DNA from: Fictibacillus terranigra
GTDB taxonomy: Bacteria > Bacillota > Bacilli > Bacillales > Fictibacillaceae
Length of the DNA stretch: 64,000 nt
Direction: 5' to 3'
Assembly (NCBI RefSeq): GCF_030412265.1
Contig: NZ_JAUHLN010000002.1
Location: forward strand, 1,240,001 to 1,304,000
Positions within the stretch are counted from its first letter, which is position 1, and each line of letters begins with the position of its first letter. This document shows positions 25,079-33,020 of the stretch, piece after piece. A program made the translations under genes and the position numbers. Below the pieces are notes generated by a model that worked only from the letters and a program-made list of their open reading frames with translations, made no database searches and was not told the DNA's origin.

Positions 25079-25816
25079 TTATCCTTTGTATACATATAGA
25101 GCTTGGTCTTGAACAGATCCAGAGCGAAGAGTATTCTTTTCTTTGTTCGAGTTCCATTCACTCGACGGCACTTGATCACAATTTTTCTTGATCCAATCCG
25201 TCAACTTTTGGCTTCCGCGACCCATCGCCCCTGTCTGCCGGAAACCAAGAAATATTTCACTTCGCCTGCTTTGGCCAATTTTCACTGCCCGAAAAACCTC
25301 CCATTGCCATAACGGCATGCTTTGTATTTAAGATGATGGGAGCGACTGACAGTGAGCTTTCCGTATTTGTCATCCGTCGCAACGTCCGATAGAACAGGGC
25401 AGCTGTCCGTTTCTTAAAAAACGTTTCCCCTTTCCTTGCCGTCCTCTCGGCATATACGACATCAAAGCCCTCTCTCCATTTATTGATCATGGCAGGGATC
25501 AATTCTGGAGGATCCTGCAGATCAGCATCAATAATGATGACCGCATCTCCTCTCGCATGATCCATACCAGCCGAGATAGCGACCTGATGGCCAAAATTCC
25601 GGGAGAATTCCATCGGCTTTACCCGGTGATCCTCTTGTCTGATCTTCAGCAATTGTTCTGAGGTCGTGTCTTGGCTTCCGTCATTCACAAAGAGAAACTC
25701 ATAATCGCTTCCTGTTGAATCCATGACCGTTTTCAGCCGGTGGTACGTTGTTCAATAACCTCCTCTTCGTTGAATGCCGGGATCACGACCGATAACATGC
25801 CGTTCATTGTTTCCAT
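25079..25816 (-). pseudogene. Deletion fusion of a GT2 glycosyltransferase and a GT39-like mannosyltransferase (ykcC/ykcB type)
   Basis: The start reads METMNGMLSVVIPAFNEEE, then after a frameshift near 25745 a GT2 catalytic core: YEFLFVNDGSQDTTSEQL, EFSRNFGHQVAISAGMDH and VIIIDADLQDPPELIP. Just after YRTLRRMTNTE the GT2 domain breaks off. The sequence continues as the tail of an ArnT/PMT-type enzyme (ILNTKHAVMAMGGFSGSE, KLAKAGEVKYFLVSGRQG, GRGSQKLTDWIKKNCDQV, DQALYVYKG), itself needing two more frame changes near 25280 and 25225. In Bacillus the two genes are neighbours (ykcC, ykcB), so a deletion between them explains the fusion. Confidence 0.8.
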
Positions 25817-26141
25817 ACTTCCTCTCATCCTCTCTGTCCGAAGCAACATTACAGCCACTTTAAAAGGAGAAGTTTAACTCTTCCTTAAGATAAAAGAAAA
25901 AACCAGATTCCTATGAACAGAATCTCGTTTCTCTTATTTTTCATTGATGATGTGCACGGTAAGATGCAGATCATAGACCTACAGCCGGCTTAACTGGGAT
26001 TTAAAATCCGAAGAAGAAAGGTCTAGTTTTAATTTTCATTCGATTTTTGAAAAGCGAGGTCGTATTGTTCCTGAACCACCGAAAGTTATAATCAGTTATA
26101 CTAAGAAAGAATTGAAAATTGTAAATCGGAGTGATCTTACC
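25817..26141. other. Intergenic region between the glycosyltransferase wreck and modA
   Basis: AT-rich. It contains one hairpin (AGATTC/GAATCT arms around 25905-25926) with T-rich flanks, and the probable modA promoter just before 26110. No ORF could be supported. Confidence 0.4.
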
Positions 26142-26939
26142 ATGAAAAAAACAGTTGGTCTGCTTCTTCTTCTCTTTTTGTTCACGACAATTACGGCTTG
26201 TACAGGCCAATCGGACAAGGATGAGGCTTCCAAACAAAAACAAACCGTCAACTTAACGATTTCAGCTGCAGCCAGCCTTAAGGATGCCCTTACAGACCTG
26301 CAGCATACATACGAGAAAAAGCATCCATTCGTTAAGCTTCATTTCAATTTTGGCGCTTCGGGTACATTGCAGCAGCAAATCTCACAAGGGGCACCTGTCG
26401 ATCTGTTCTTTTCTGCAGCCCAGGACAAGTTTCAGGCTCTTGTGAAGGATGGCAGTATTGAAAGAAAAGAGGGGGCAAATGTAGTAGGAAACGATTTAGT
26501 TCTGATTGTTCCAAAAGAATCTGAATCCAGTATAAAGACATTCAATGATTTAAAGAACAGCTCTGTTAAAAAGATCTCGATCGGGACTCCTGAAGCCGTG
26601 CCCGCCGGCCAATATGCACTGGAAACTTTTAAAAACATGAAGGTATGGGGAAAAGCGAAACCAAAGCTCGTCTATGCAAAGGATGTACGTCAAGTCCTTT
26701 CCTATGTGGAAACGGGAAATGTTGATGCCGGAGTCGTTTATCGAACGGATGCTCTGGTTTCGAAAAAAGTGAGCATTGCAGCATCAGCCGATTCAGCCTC
26801 TCACAGTCCGATCGTTTATCCATTAGGAGTTATTAAGGATTCGAAACAAAAAGCAGAGGCAAAAAAACTGTACACATTTCTTAAGAGTGAGTCGTCCGTA
26901 AAGACACTTGAAAAATACGGATTTAAAAAGATCCATTAA
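26142..26939 (+). CDS. modA: Molybdate ABC transporter substrate-binding lipoprotein
   Basis: A 265-residue lipoprotein (signal peptide ending in TITAC) with the ModA fold. Motifs are TISAAASLKDALTDLQ, FGASGTLQQQISQGAPVDLF, VGNDLVLIVPKES, GTPEAVPAGQYALETF and GNVDAGVVYRTDAL, which form the oxyanion-binding cleft. It would capture molybdate or tungstate outside the membrane. The permease modB and ATPase modC are not adjacent, so it is orphaned here or works with components elsewhere. The ATG at 26142 follows GGAGTGA. The in-frame upstream start at 26112 would spoil the signal peptide. Confidence 0.93.
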   Translation: MKKTVGLLLLLFLFTTITACTGQSDKDEASKQKQTVNLTISAAASLKDALTDLQHTYEKKHPFVKLHFNFGASGTLQQQISQGAPVDLFFSAAQDKFQALVKDGSIERKEGANVVGNDLVLIVPKESESSIKTFNDLKNSSVKKISIGTPEAVPAGQYALETFKNMKVWGKAKPKLVYAKDVRQVLSYVETGNVDAGVVYRTDALVSKKVSIAASADSASHSPIVYPLGVIKDSKQKAEAKKLYTFLKSESSVKTLEKYGFKKIH

Positions 26940-27010
26940 GAAAAGCATTCATAAATAACAAGTCCTTTCCATACACATAGATAGTATGCCTCAGAACAGG
27001 AGGTGAAGAA

Positions 27011-27346
27011 TTGCATGTTAAAGTGATTAACCGCAAAATTGCTGTTCATGAACTCGACATTATGGGGGTCAGTATTTCCTCCATCCTATTGATCGGTGAT
27101 GCAGAATCGATCTCATCCGGTTCAGCCTTTGATACTCCTCCTACCTCACTCGTTGTCGGTCCTTTGTTGACACCGATTCAAGGTACACTTCAAAAGAAAC
27201 CGCCCACTCCTGAAACTCCCGCACAAGCTGGAGCCGGTCCCGCTGTACCATTGACCCCTGCCCAAGCTGCCGGCCCGTCAACTACAAGCGGTGCAGCACC
27301 TAGTGCACAAGCGCTCTCTTCTGGCGGAGGAGCAGCCCCGACATAA
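27011..27346 (+). CDS. GerPD-like spore germination protein with Pro/Ala-rich tail
   Basis: A 111-residue protein. The first ~60 residues (VINRKIAVHELDIMGVSISS, LLIGDAESISSGSAFDTPP, SLVVGPLLTP) match the GerPD/GerPB type, spore proteins of the gerP group thought to help germinants pass the coat. The remaining ~50 residues are a low-complexity Pro/Ala/Thr/Gly tail (PPTPETPAQAGAGP), longer than in ordinary GerPD. The start is TTG, four bases after AGGAGGTG. It stands alone, outside a gerP operon. Confidence 0.75.
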   Translation: MHVKVINRKIAVHELDIMGVSISSILLIGDAESISSGSAFDTPPTSLVVGPLLTPIQGTLQKKPPTPETPAQAGAGPAVPLTPAQAAGPSTTSGAAPSAQALSSGGGAAPT

Positions 27347-27358
27347 GGAAAAACGTAA

Positions 27359-27397
27359 AGCCGATTCTCTCCCATAGAGAATCGGCTATTTTTTTTG
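27359..27397 (+). terminator. Terminator of the GerPD-like gene
   Basis: AGCCGATTCTC and GAGAATCGGCT form an 11-bp stem with a 7-base loop, followed by eight T. Confidence 0.9.
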
Positions 27398-27404
27398 TTA
27401 TTTT

Positions 27405-28016
27405 TTATTGATTCCCTTTTTTGACCCAATCCGCAACCGTCACTGTCCGTTTCGCCTGATGAATGACGGCGTCCTTCACATCTTCCTTCATGTTTCCGTT
27501 TTGGTCTACCGTAACACTGGTTCCATATGGATTTCCGCCTGCGCCGTATAACACGGGATCCGTATATCCCGGTGTCGCTACGATCGCACCCCAATGGTAC
27601 ATCGTCGTATAAAGAGAAAGGATTGTAGCTTCCTGTCCGCCATGAGGGTTTTGAGCAGATGTCATGGCACTGGCCACTTTATTCACCAATTTTCCGTTAA
27701 ACCATAGACCACCTGTCGTATCAAGAAATTGTTTAACTTGTGCAGGCACATTCCCAAAACGGGTAGGGATGCTGAATATGAACGCATCTGCCCATTCTAA
27801 ATCATTCAGAGATACTTCCGGAACGTCCCTCGTCTCTTCTGCATGCGTCTTCCATGCGGCATTGGATTCAATCGCCTCAGGCGGAGCAAGTTCCGGCACC
27901 TTTAAAATTCGCACTTCTGCACCTGCTTCTTTTCCGCCTTCCGCAGCCCAATTCGCCAGCTTGTAGTTGGTTCCCGTAGAACTGTAATAGATGACCGCCA
28001 GTTTGACATTTGACAT
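27405..28016 (-). CDS. wrbA: WrbA-type NAD(P)H:quinone oxidoreductase
   Basis: A 203-residue flavodoxin-fold protein. FMN phosphate binding is seen in VIYYSSTGTNYKLANW. Further WrbA motifs are AFIFSIPTRFGNVPAQVKQF, DTTGGLWFNGKLVNKVASA and NPHGGQEATILSLYTTMYHW, plus NPYGTSVT near the C terminus. WrbA reduces quinones by two electrons and protects against redox stress. The start at 28016 follows AAGGAG; upstream in-frame ATGs belong to the leader. Monocistronic. Confidence 0.92.
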   Translation of the reverse strand: MSNVKLAVIYYSSTGTNYKLANWAAEGGKEAGAEVRILKVPELAPPEAIESNAAWKTHAEETRDVPEVSLNDLEWADAFIFSIPTRFGNVPAQVKQFLDTTGGLWFNGKLVNKVASAMTSAQNPHGGQEATILSLYTTMYHWGAIVATPGYTDPVLYGAGGNPYGTSVTVDQNGNMKEDVKDAVIHQAKRTVTVADWVKKGNQ

Positions 28017-28098
28017 GCTTCCCATCTCCTTCATTAATAAAGTACATACCACTAAAATAGCCTATTGGGGGTACTTTAAAACGTTTAGAAAAAAGAGA

Positions 28099-28875
28099 TT
28101 ATTGATGTGCCGTCGATCTGAGAACGACGACCTGATTGATGTCATAAAAATCGGCAGATGGTTTAATGTAGGCAATGTTTGTAAGTCCGTAGGGATCCGG
28201 TTTGACCTTCACGATGGTTCCGATATCCAGGTTAGGAGGCAGAATTTCGCCCAGTCCTGACGTAACGACCTTCTCGCCCTTTTTAATGTTTTTATTTAAA
28301 ATATCTCGTACCATTAAGTATTTATTGCTTGAGTCATACCCGTTCAGGATACCGTTGACGTTCTTTTTTCCTTTGATGGAAGCAGAGATGCGGTACCTTT
28401 TGTCTTTGCTGCTGAGCAGCTTAACTTCGGAGCAGGTGGGTTTTACGTCGGTTATTTTTCCGATCAATCCGTCCTTCGTAATCACCGCCATATTGTTTTG
28501 AACTTTGTCCTGGCTTCCTTTATCGATCACAACGGTTTCATACCAGCTGGATGTGTCTGAATTTCTGTACATCACGCTCGCTTGAAGCGGATCGTACTGT
28601 TCCACTTCTTTTGTTTTGTCCACAACCGCTTGAAGATTTTTGTTTTCTTTTTCAAGCTCCACCTTTTGTACAGAAAGAGATTCCTGTTCCTGCAGCTTTG
28701 ATTTTAGTACTTTATTTTCATTTTCGATGGAAGACATATCTTTCACATTATCGATGACATTAAGAATGGGTTGTTTTCCAGGAATTTTAATGCCTGTAAA
28801 GTAATAGAGCAGTAAAACGGCTAACACAGCCGAAAAAAATATCAAGAGCAGAAATTTAAAACTAAGAAATCTCAT
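28099..28875 (-). CDS. mreC: MreC-family rod-shape protein, stand-alone copy
   Basis: A 258-residue bitopic protein with one N-terminal transmembrane helix (FLLLIFFSAVLAVLLLYYF). A coiled coil follows (about residues 50-90, SIENENKVLKSKLQEQE, VELEKENKNLQAVVDK). The MreC beta-barrel domain shows WYETVVIDKGSQDKVQNN, MAVITKDGLIGKITDVKP and VTSGLGEILPPNLDIGTI. MreC links the cytoskeletal MreB to cell wall synthesis. The usual mreB, mreD and minCD neighbours are missing, so this is probably a second paralogue. The start is uncertain between 28875 and 28896. Confidence 0.88.
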   Translation of the reverse strand: MRFLSFKFLLLIFFSAVLAVLLLYYFTGIKIPGKQPILNVIDNVKDMSSIENENKVLKSKLQEQESLSVQKVELEKENKNLQAVVDKTKEVEQYDPLQASVMYRNSDTSSWYETVVIDKGSQDKVQNNMAVITKDGLIGKITDVKPTCSEVKLLSSKDKRYRISASIKGKKNVNGILNGYDSSNKYLMVRDILNKNIKKGEKVVTSGLGEILPPNLDIGTIVKVKPDPYGLTNIAYIKPSADFYDINQVVVLRSTAHQ

Positions 28876-29062
28876 GAATGAAAATTCACCTTTCATGTTA
28901 TGGTTTCAATCATAGCAAAAGGCAGCATTAATTTCTGTTCTGCTGCCGCATGCACGTCCATTTATTTCATCAATACTCCTACCGCATATTAACATAGATT
29001 GATAGCCAACAGATCAAACAATACTACCATTTTATCGTGATTTGTCAAATTCGGTGTGAATA

Positions 29063-29118
29063 TTTGGTGCCAGGCACCTCCATTACACAAGTGTGTAAAT
29101 GGGGGGCTTGGCACCAAA
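29063..29118. repeat. Dispersed palindromic repeat, copy 1
   Basis: An imperfect 56-bp palindrome with TTTGGTGCC and GGCACCAAA ends, a TGGTGCCAGGCACC left arm and a TTACACAAGTGTGTAA centre. It lies 10 bases past the stop of the DDAH-like gene. A closely related copy is at 55181-55232. Confidence 0.85.
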
Positions 29119-29128
29119 CCGTACCATC

Positions 29129-29983
29129 TCATTTTCTTAATATGGGCATTGTGCAGCAGCGGAAAGAACCGCCGGATTTGATGATTTCGGACAAGTCGAC
29201 TTCAATCACTTCGTATCCTCTTTTTCGAAGGTTGTTGTTCACCTGAGGATTTACGGGCAGGCTGAACACTTTTTTATTCCCAATGGAGAGTACGTTTGTG
29301 CCTAATGAGAACTGTTCTTCCTTGCTCACTTCGATCAAATCGTACCTTTTCGCCAAGAAATCCAATTCCTTTTTACGAAAAGCAGATGGAAACACAAGCG
29401 CCTGAGTCGGAGATAGTATGTTGAGCACACAATCAAGATGTAGATATTTTGGATTAAACGGCAAGGAAACCACTTCATGTTCTGGTATCATTCCTCTTAA
29501 AGATTGTATGGATGAATGAGCGGTCCTGCTGCTTACACCTACATAAATAGTACGTTTATCAACAAGTACGTCACCGCCCTCTATCTTTCCTCCATTGATT
29601 TCTCGAAGGCGTGCGTTTTTATTCTTCAGCCAGTTTTTTAATACAATTTCTTCTCCTCGTCTGATCTTGCTTCCCATTGAAGAGACAAAAATAGTGGAAT
29701 CCAGCGTAAAACCAATATCCCGGGTAAATACCTGTTCTGGAAATTCCTGACGCGGGGGGAGTTCAATCACCTCGACTTCATGGGCACGCAAAGTACGGAC
29801 GAAGTTCCGGTGCTGTTTGGCAGCCAGTCTCTTATTAATATTTTGATCTGCATAATGACGCTGTGTTTCATTAATTACTTCAGAGATATGCATGTATTTT
29901 GGTTCACATACAATCACGCGGGCGAGTGAATCATACTCGCTCCTGCATGATACTGTTTCCGTTCGTTTAAGTGCGATGGACAT
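29129..29983 (-). CDS. Dimethylarginine dimethylaminohydrolase/amidinotransferase-fold enzyme
   Basis: A 284-residue pentein-fold protein. Family features are FTRDIGFTLDSTIFVSSMG, KIEGGDVLVDKRTIYVGVSS with the substrate carboxylates, LHLDCVLNILSPTQALVFP with the catalytic His, and GGSFRCCTMPILRK with the nucleophilic Cys at the C terminus. The nearest families are DDAH and arginine deiminase-related hydrolases, which release citrulline or a similar ureido compound from guanidino substrates. The exact substrate is not predictable. GGGGGT precedes the ATG. A palindromic repeat directly follows the stop. Confidence 0.85.
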   Translation of the reverse strand: MSIALKRTETVSCRSEYDSLARVIVCEPKYMHISEVINETQRHYADQNINKRLAAKQHRNFVRTLRAHEVEVIELPPRQEFPEQVFTRDIGFTLDSTIFVSSMGSKIRRGEEIVLKNWLKNKNARLREINGGKIEGGDVLVDKRTIYVGVSSRTAHSSIQSLRGMIPEHEVVSLPFNPKYLHLDCVLNILSPTQALVFPSAFRKKELDFLAKRYDLIEVSKEEQFSLGTNVLSIGNKKVFSLPVNPQVNNNLRKRGYEVIEVDLSEIIKSGGSFRCCTMPILRK

Positions 29984-30131
29984 TCTGTACCCCCGATATA
30001 AGAGATTTAATATGACATTTCCCTTTATGGGCTTGAAATTAAACAGAATTCTTTAAATGAATGACAACCGCACAAACAAGCAGCCGGCGATAAACTCGCT
30101 TTGGCTGCTTGCTTCTAATCTCGTATACCTT

Positions 30132-30977
30132 CTATTTTTTCGAACTCAGCTTTACTACTGAGTCTATAATTTTACCCCAGTCTTCACTATGGATCTCATG
30201 CCCCGCTCCTTCAAGTGTCACCAATTCAGCATAGGGAATGGATTTTGCGAGAGCCAAACCATGCTCATACGGCAGAGCAGGGTCCTCTGTACCATGAATG
30301 ATGACCGTTGGCACCCTGATTTCTCCCATCCTATCAAAGTACTCCCCGCCGCCCTGAAGCATAGCGTGATTGAATCGGCTCGGTAGTTGTTTCGCCCGGT
30401 TCACTTCCCGTTCTGCCAGCTTGTTCATACGTTTCTGCTCAAAAGGCTTAATTCCCGCTAACGTTTTCCAGCCATCGGCAAGATAGGTGATAACGGACTG
30501 ACGATCTGACCAATCGACAGAAGCGCTATTCGTATGATAGTCCAGAATACGCTGATCCATCGGCGGCAGCTTCTCCTGCTCCGTTCCAAATACACTTGAA
30601 GCAATCGCTGTAAGGGTAAGAACGCGTTCAGGAAATCGTAAAGCCAGAATCTGGCCGATCATTCCCCCAAGGGACATTCCTACGATATGAGCTTTCTGAA
30701 TCGAGTAAGCATCAAGGACACCCATCGCATCATCTGCCAGATCTGTAATCGTATAATTGGAGGTCCCTGGTTCATAAACCGTCGATCGTCCCACATCTCT
30801 ATGATCGTATCGTATGACGAACTTTCCTTGATCAGCAAGCCGTTGACAAATTTCATCGTCCCACCAGTCCAATGACGCCATCGCTCCCATAATGAGAAGC
30901 ACAGGCGGATTTTCAGGATTACCAAAGCTCTCTGAACAAATTTCCACATTGTTTATCCCCAATATCTGTTCTCTCAT
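30132..30977 (-). CDS. Alpha/beta hydrolase (esterase type)
   Basis: A 281-residue hydrolase without signal peptide. The oxyanion region is PPVLLIMGAMASLDWWDD, the nucleophile elbow is AHIVGMSLGGMIGQ (Ser), the acid is in VIIHGTEDPALPYEHG (Asp), and the His is in LEGAGHEIHSEDWG. The family is close to aclacinomycin methylesterase (RdmC)-like hydrolases. Substrate unknown. GGAGGT lies before the ATG. Single gene. Confidence 0.9.
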   Translation of the reverse strand: MREQILGINNVEICSESFGNPENPPVLLIMGAMASLDWWDDEICQRLADQGKFVIRYDHRDVGRSTVYEPGTSNYTITDLADDAMGVLDAYSIQKAHIVGMSLGGMIGQILALRFPERVLTLTAIASSVFGTEQEKLPPMDQRILDYHTNSASVDWSDRQSVITYLADGWKTLAGIKPFEQKRMNKLAEREVNRAKQLPSRFNHAMLQGGGEYFDRMGEIRVPTVIIHGTEDPALPYEHGLALAKSIPYAELVTLEGAGHEIHSEDWGKIIDSVVKLSSKK

Positions 30978-31238
30978 GTTTTCGTTACCTCCGTAAAATT
31001 TATTATCTATTCGCCGTCGGTTACCATGGCGCAGATCAATAAACGCTTCCCGGAGTATTGGCCTGCACCTTGAATTATCGAATACGAACCCACTTGATAA
31101 TCATGACGAGGCCTCCTTTACACTGTCTTTTTAAGGGCAACCGGCCCAGCTTTTATTGTAACATGGTTTTCCTGAATTTTACTTGAATCCTTTTCCCTAT
31201 CTAACCTCTTGCTGGCCTCATTTTTCTTCGATCATTTA

Positions 31239-31754
31239 TTATTGATTGCTATTTATCGTTTTTTTCTCAACACTTGCCTCTGCCTCCCAGCCTTTGCAAA
31301 CATCAATCCAGCCCTTGGCATTGGAATATTCGTAGATCTCATCAATTGTCAGTTGAATCGCTGAGTTTGAACTGCCGCATGCCGGGAAAAGGGTTTGAAA
31401 CCTTTTCATCGATTCGTCCAGATAAACAGCAATCTCGTTTTTTAAACCAAAAGGACAGACACCGCCTACCGCATGCCCAGTCTGCTCAAGCACCTCTTCA
31501 GGTGAAAGCATTTTCGCTTTAAAACCGAACTGCTGGCGGAATTTCTTGTTATCGATCTTAGCGTCCCCTGCTGCTGTGATCAGCATAGCGGTTCCATCTT
31601 CTCCTTTGAATGATAGCGTCTTGGCGATCCTGGCAGGGATGACTCCAATCGTATCGGCAGCCTGTTGGACGGTTGCACTTGATGCATCGAATTCCATCAC
31701 ATCTTTTTCACGGTTCCATTGCTTTAAATGAGCTTTAACGCTTTCAATCGACAT
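31239..31754 (-). CDS. YbaK/EbsC-family aminoacyl-tRNA deacylase, copy 1
   Basis: A 171-residue protein of the YbaK/ProX editing family that clears mischarged aminoacyl-tRNA in trans. Core motifs are TVQQAADTIGVIPARIAKTL, FKGEDGTAMLITAAGDAKID with the conserved Lys region, HAVGGVCPFGLKNEIAVYLD with the GGVCPFG loop, and CGSSNSAIQLTIDE. Three in-frame ATGs crowd the start (31862 frame, 31760, 31754). The one at 31754 has AAGGA eight bases upstream. A second, distinct YbaK-family gene lies at 33765. Confidence 0.88.
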   Translation of the reverse strand: MSIESVKAHLKQWNREKDVMEFDASSATVQQAADTIGVIPARIAKTLSFKGEDGTAMLITAAGDAKIDNKKFRQQFGFKAKMLSPEEVLEQTGHAVGGVCPFGLKNEIAVYLDESMKRFQTLFPACGSSNSAIQLTIDEIYEYSNAKGWIDVCKGWEAEASVEKKTINSNQ

Positions 31755-31810
31755 TTCCATCATCCTTCCATGCTGATATAAGATAGAATATAACACTTTT
31801 TTCAGGAAAC

Positions 31811-31839
31811 AAAAAGGAACCTCCTGTCCGGGAAGCTCC
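31811..31839 (-). terminator. Weak terminator-like hairpin
   Basis: On the minus strand GGAGCTTCC and GGAGGTTCC form an imperfect stem followed by TTTTT, at the end of the broken LD-carboxypeptidase gene. Confidence 0.5.
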
Positions 31840-32081
31840 TGAGATAATATCGATATCTTCATTCTTCATCATATCGTTAAATTCACTGGCACGTGTTGCG
31901 GCGTCTGCTGACTTTGCCTTTCGCTGCGTCCAAGTCGTTTACCGCTAATGAGATGAAACCCTTCAGCCTCCACTTGCCGGATGGATTGTTTTAAATGGTC
32001 ATGAAGTTCAGGCTGTACACCGGATGAAGGAGCGGTAACCCCGATGGAAGACTCATTTGGTAAAAGCGGATATGTGATCAT
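31824..32081 (-). pseudogene. N-terminal remnant of an S66 LD-carboxypeptidase
   Basis: The start reads MITYPLLPNESSIGVTAPSS then GVQPELHDHLKQSIRQVE then AEGFHLISGKR, the usual head of an LD-carboxypeptidase/MccF-type S66 peptidase. A frameshift near 31935 diverts the ORF. The other frame continues correctly with TWTQRKAKSADAATRASEF and NDMMKNEDIDIISGAS. Everything after that (over 200 residues) is missing, replaced by a terminator. A complete S66 gene is present at 62010. Confidence 0.8.
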
Positions 32082-32096
32082 AAACGAATCCTCCTT

Positions 32097-32540
32097 TTAA
32101 AGCGCTCTCGTCATGACGAACCGGTTCTCGTTCACTCTGTAACCATTTTTCTCGTAAAACAATTTTGCCAGACCTTGCTTAGCCGTTAATAAATAAAGAC
32201 TTGGAATCTCTCTTCGTTTCAATTCTTCTTCAAACCGCTTCAGCATTTTAGAGCCATACCCCTTCCCTTGAATGTTGTTATTCACACAGAGCTCAGCAAT
32301 ATAGAACGTTAATCCGCTATACGTCCTTTTGCTGTTTCCAGCAATAAATCCAATAAGCTGGCTGTTTTCATAAAATACAAATCCGAGAAACTTTGGTGTA
32401 TTCATCAAATCAGCTAATCTCTCTTTTGCTGTTTCTTCGGTCCAGCTCTCATTCCACGGACTGCGGTTAAATACATCCTGATACAGCTCAACACAAGCAT
32501 CCAAGTGCTCTTCCTCCATAAAAATCATTTGTTCAGACAC
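32097..32540 (-). CDS. GNAT N-acetyltransferase
   Basis: A 147-residue single-domain acetyltransferase. The acetyl-CoA-binding motif A is YIAELCVNNNIQGKGYGSKM, with an upstream beta-strand GFVFYENSQLIGFIAG and a motif B LYLLTAKQGLAKLFYEKNGY. Substrate unknown. The likely start is GTG at 32540, seven bases after AAAGGAGG; an in-frame GTG at 32546 overlaps that site. Confidence 0.88.
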   Translation of the reverse strand: MSEQMIFMEEEHLDACVELYQDVFNRSPWNESWTEETAKERLADLMNTPKFLGFVFYENSQLIGFIAGNSKRTYSGLTFYIAELCVNNNIQGKGYGSKMLKRFEEELKRREIPSLYLLTAKQGLAKLFYEKNGYRVNENRFVMTRAL

Positions 32541-33020
32541 AGGCACTCCTCCTTTCTTTTCAAGGACTATAAAAACTTAAGTAATCAGCAGCATGCCCCA
32601 CCTTCCGGATCTATAAGACTCTGTCCCATCTTCCAAAATTCCATGCTTAACTCTTAAATCCATTCTAATGGAACAGGTACAATTTAGTAACAAAAAAGCA
32701 GCTAGTTGCTGCTTGGAAAAAAGATGAATGATATTGAGTCATTTATTATGTATTAGCCACTAGTTAACTGGATGTAAGGAGAATTTTAGCCTTTTCTGCC
32801 TTGTGCGGGCAAAGAAGGCGATTGAACGGCCTTCTTTCACCTGCAGAATGATTATGCTACATTTTTTTGTTCAAAATACAGATTTTTGTTCAAAATGTTC
32901 ACAAAATCTGTTTGATGTCCAAAAACCCGCCATTTATGTTCAAACCGTTTATACGCAACATCTTACGACGGGATTCGACCCAATCATTCCTAAAAGAAGT
33001 AGACCTCTAAGCCTATATGA
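32541..33020. other. Long intergenic stretch with short repeats and hairpins
   Basis: No gene could be supported. It contains a GCAGC/GCTGC hairpin with a T run on the minus strand near 32695-32716 and an AAGAAGGC/GCCTTCTT hairpin near 32811-32837. It also has two direct copies of TTTTTGTTCAAAAT 19 bases apart (32864, 32883). A plus-strand ORF across 32803-33063 overlaps bcrC antisense and looks like a shadow. Confidence 0.5.

Noticed and set aside
29037-29246. ORF covering the palindromic repeat and the end of the DDAH-like gene
   Set aside because: The reading frame arises from the repeat itself; the same peptide-like text appears in the other copy at 55180.
31000-31140. Small protein-like frame upstream of the alpha/beta hydrolase
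   Set aside because: A stretch reading like GSYSIIQGAGQYSGKRLLI exists on the minus strand, but the only ribosome site points to another frame that stops after nine codons.
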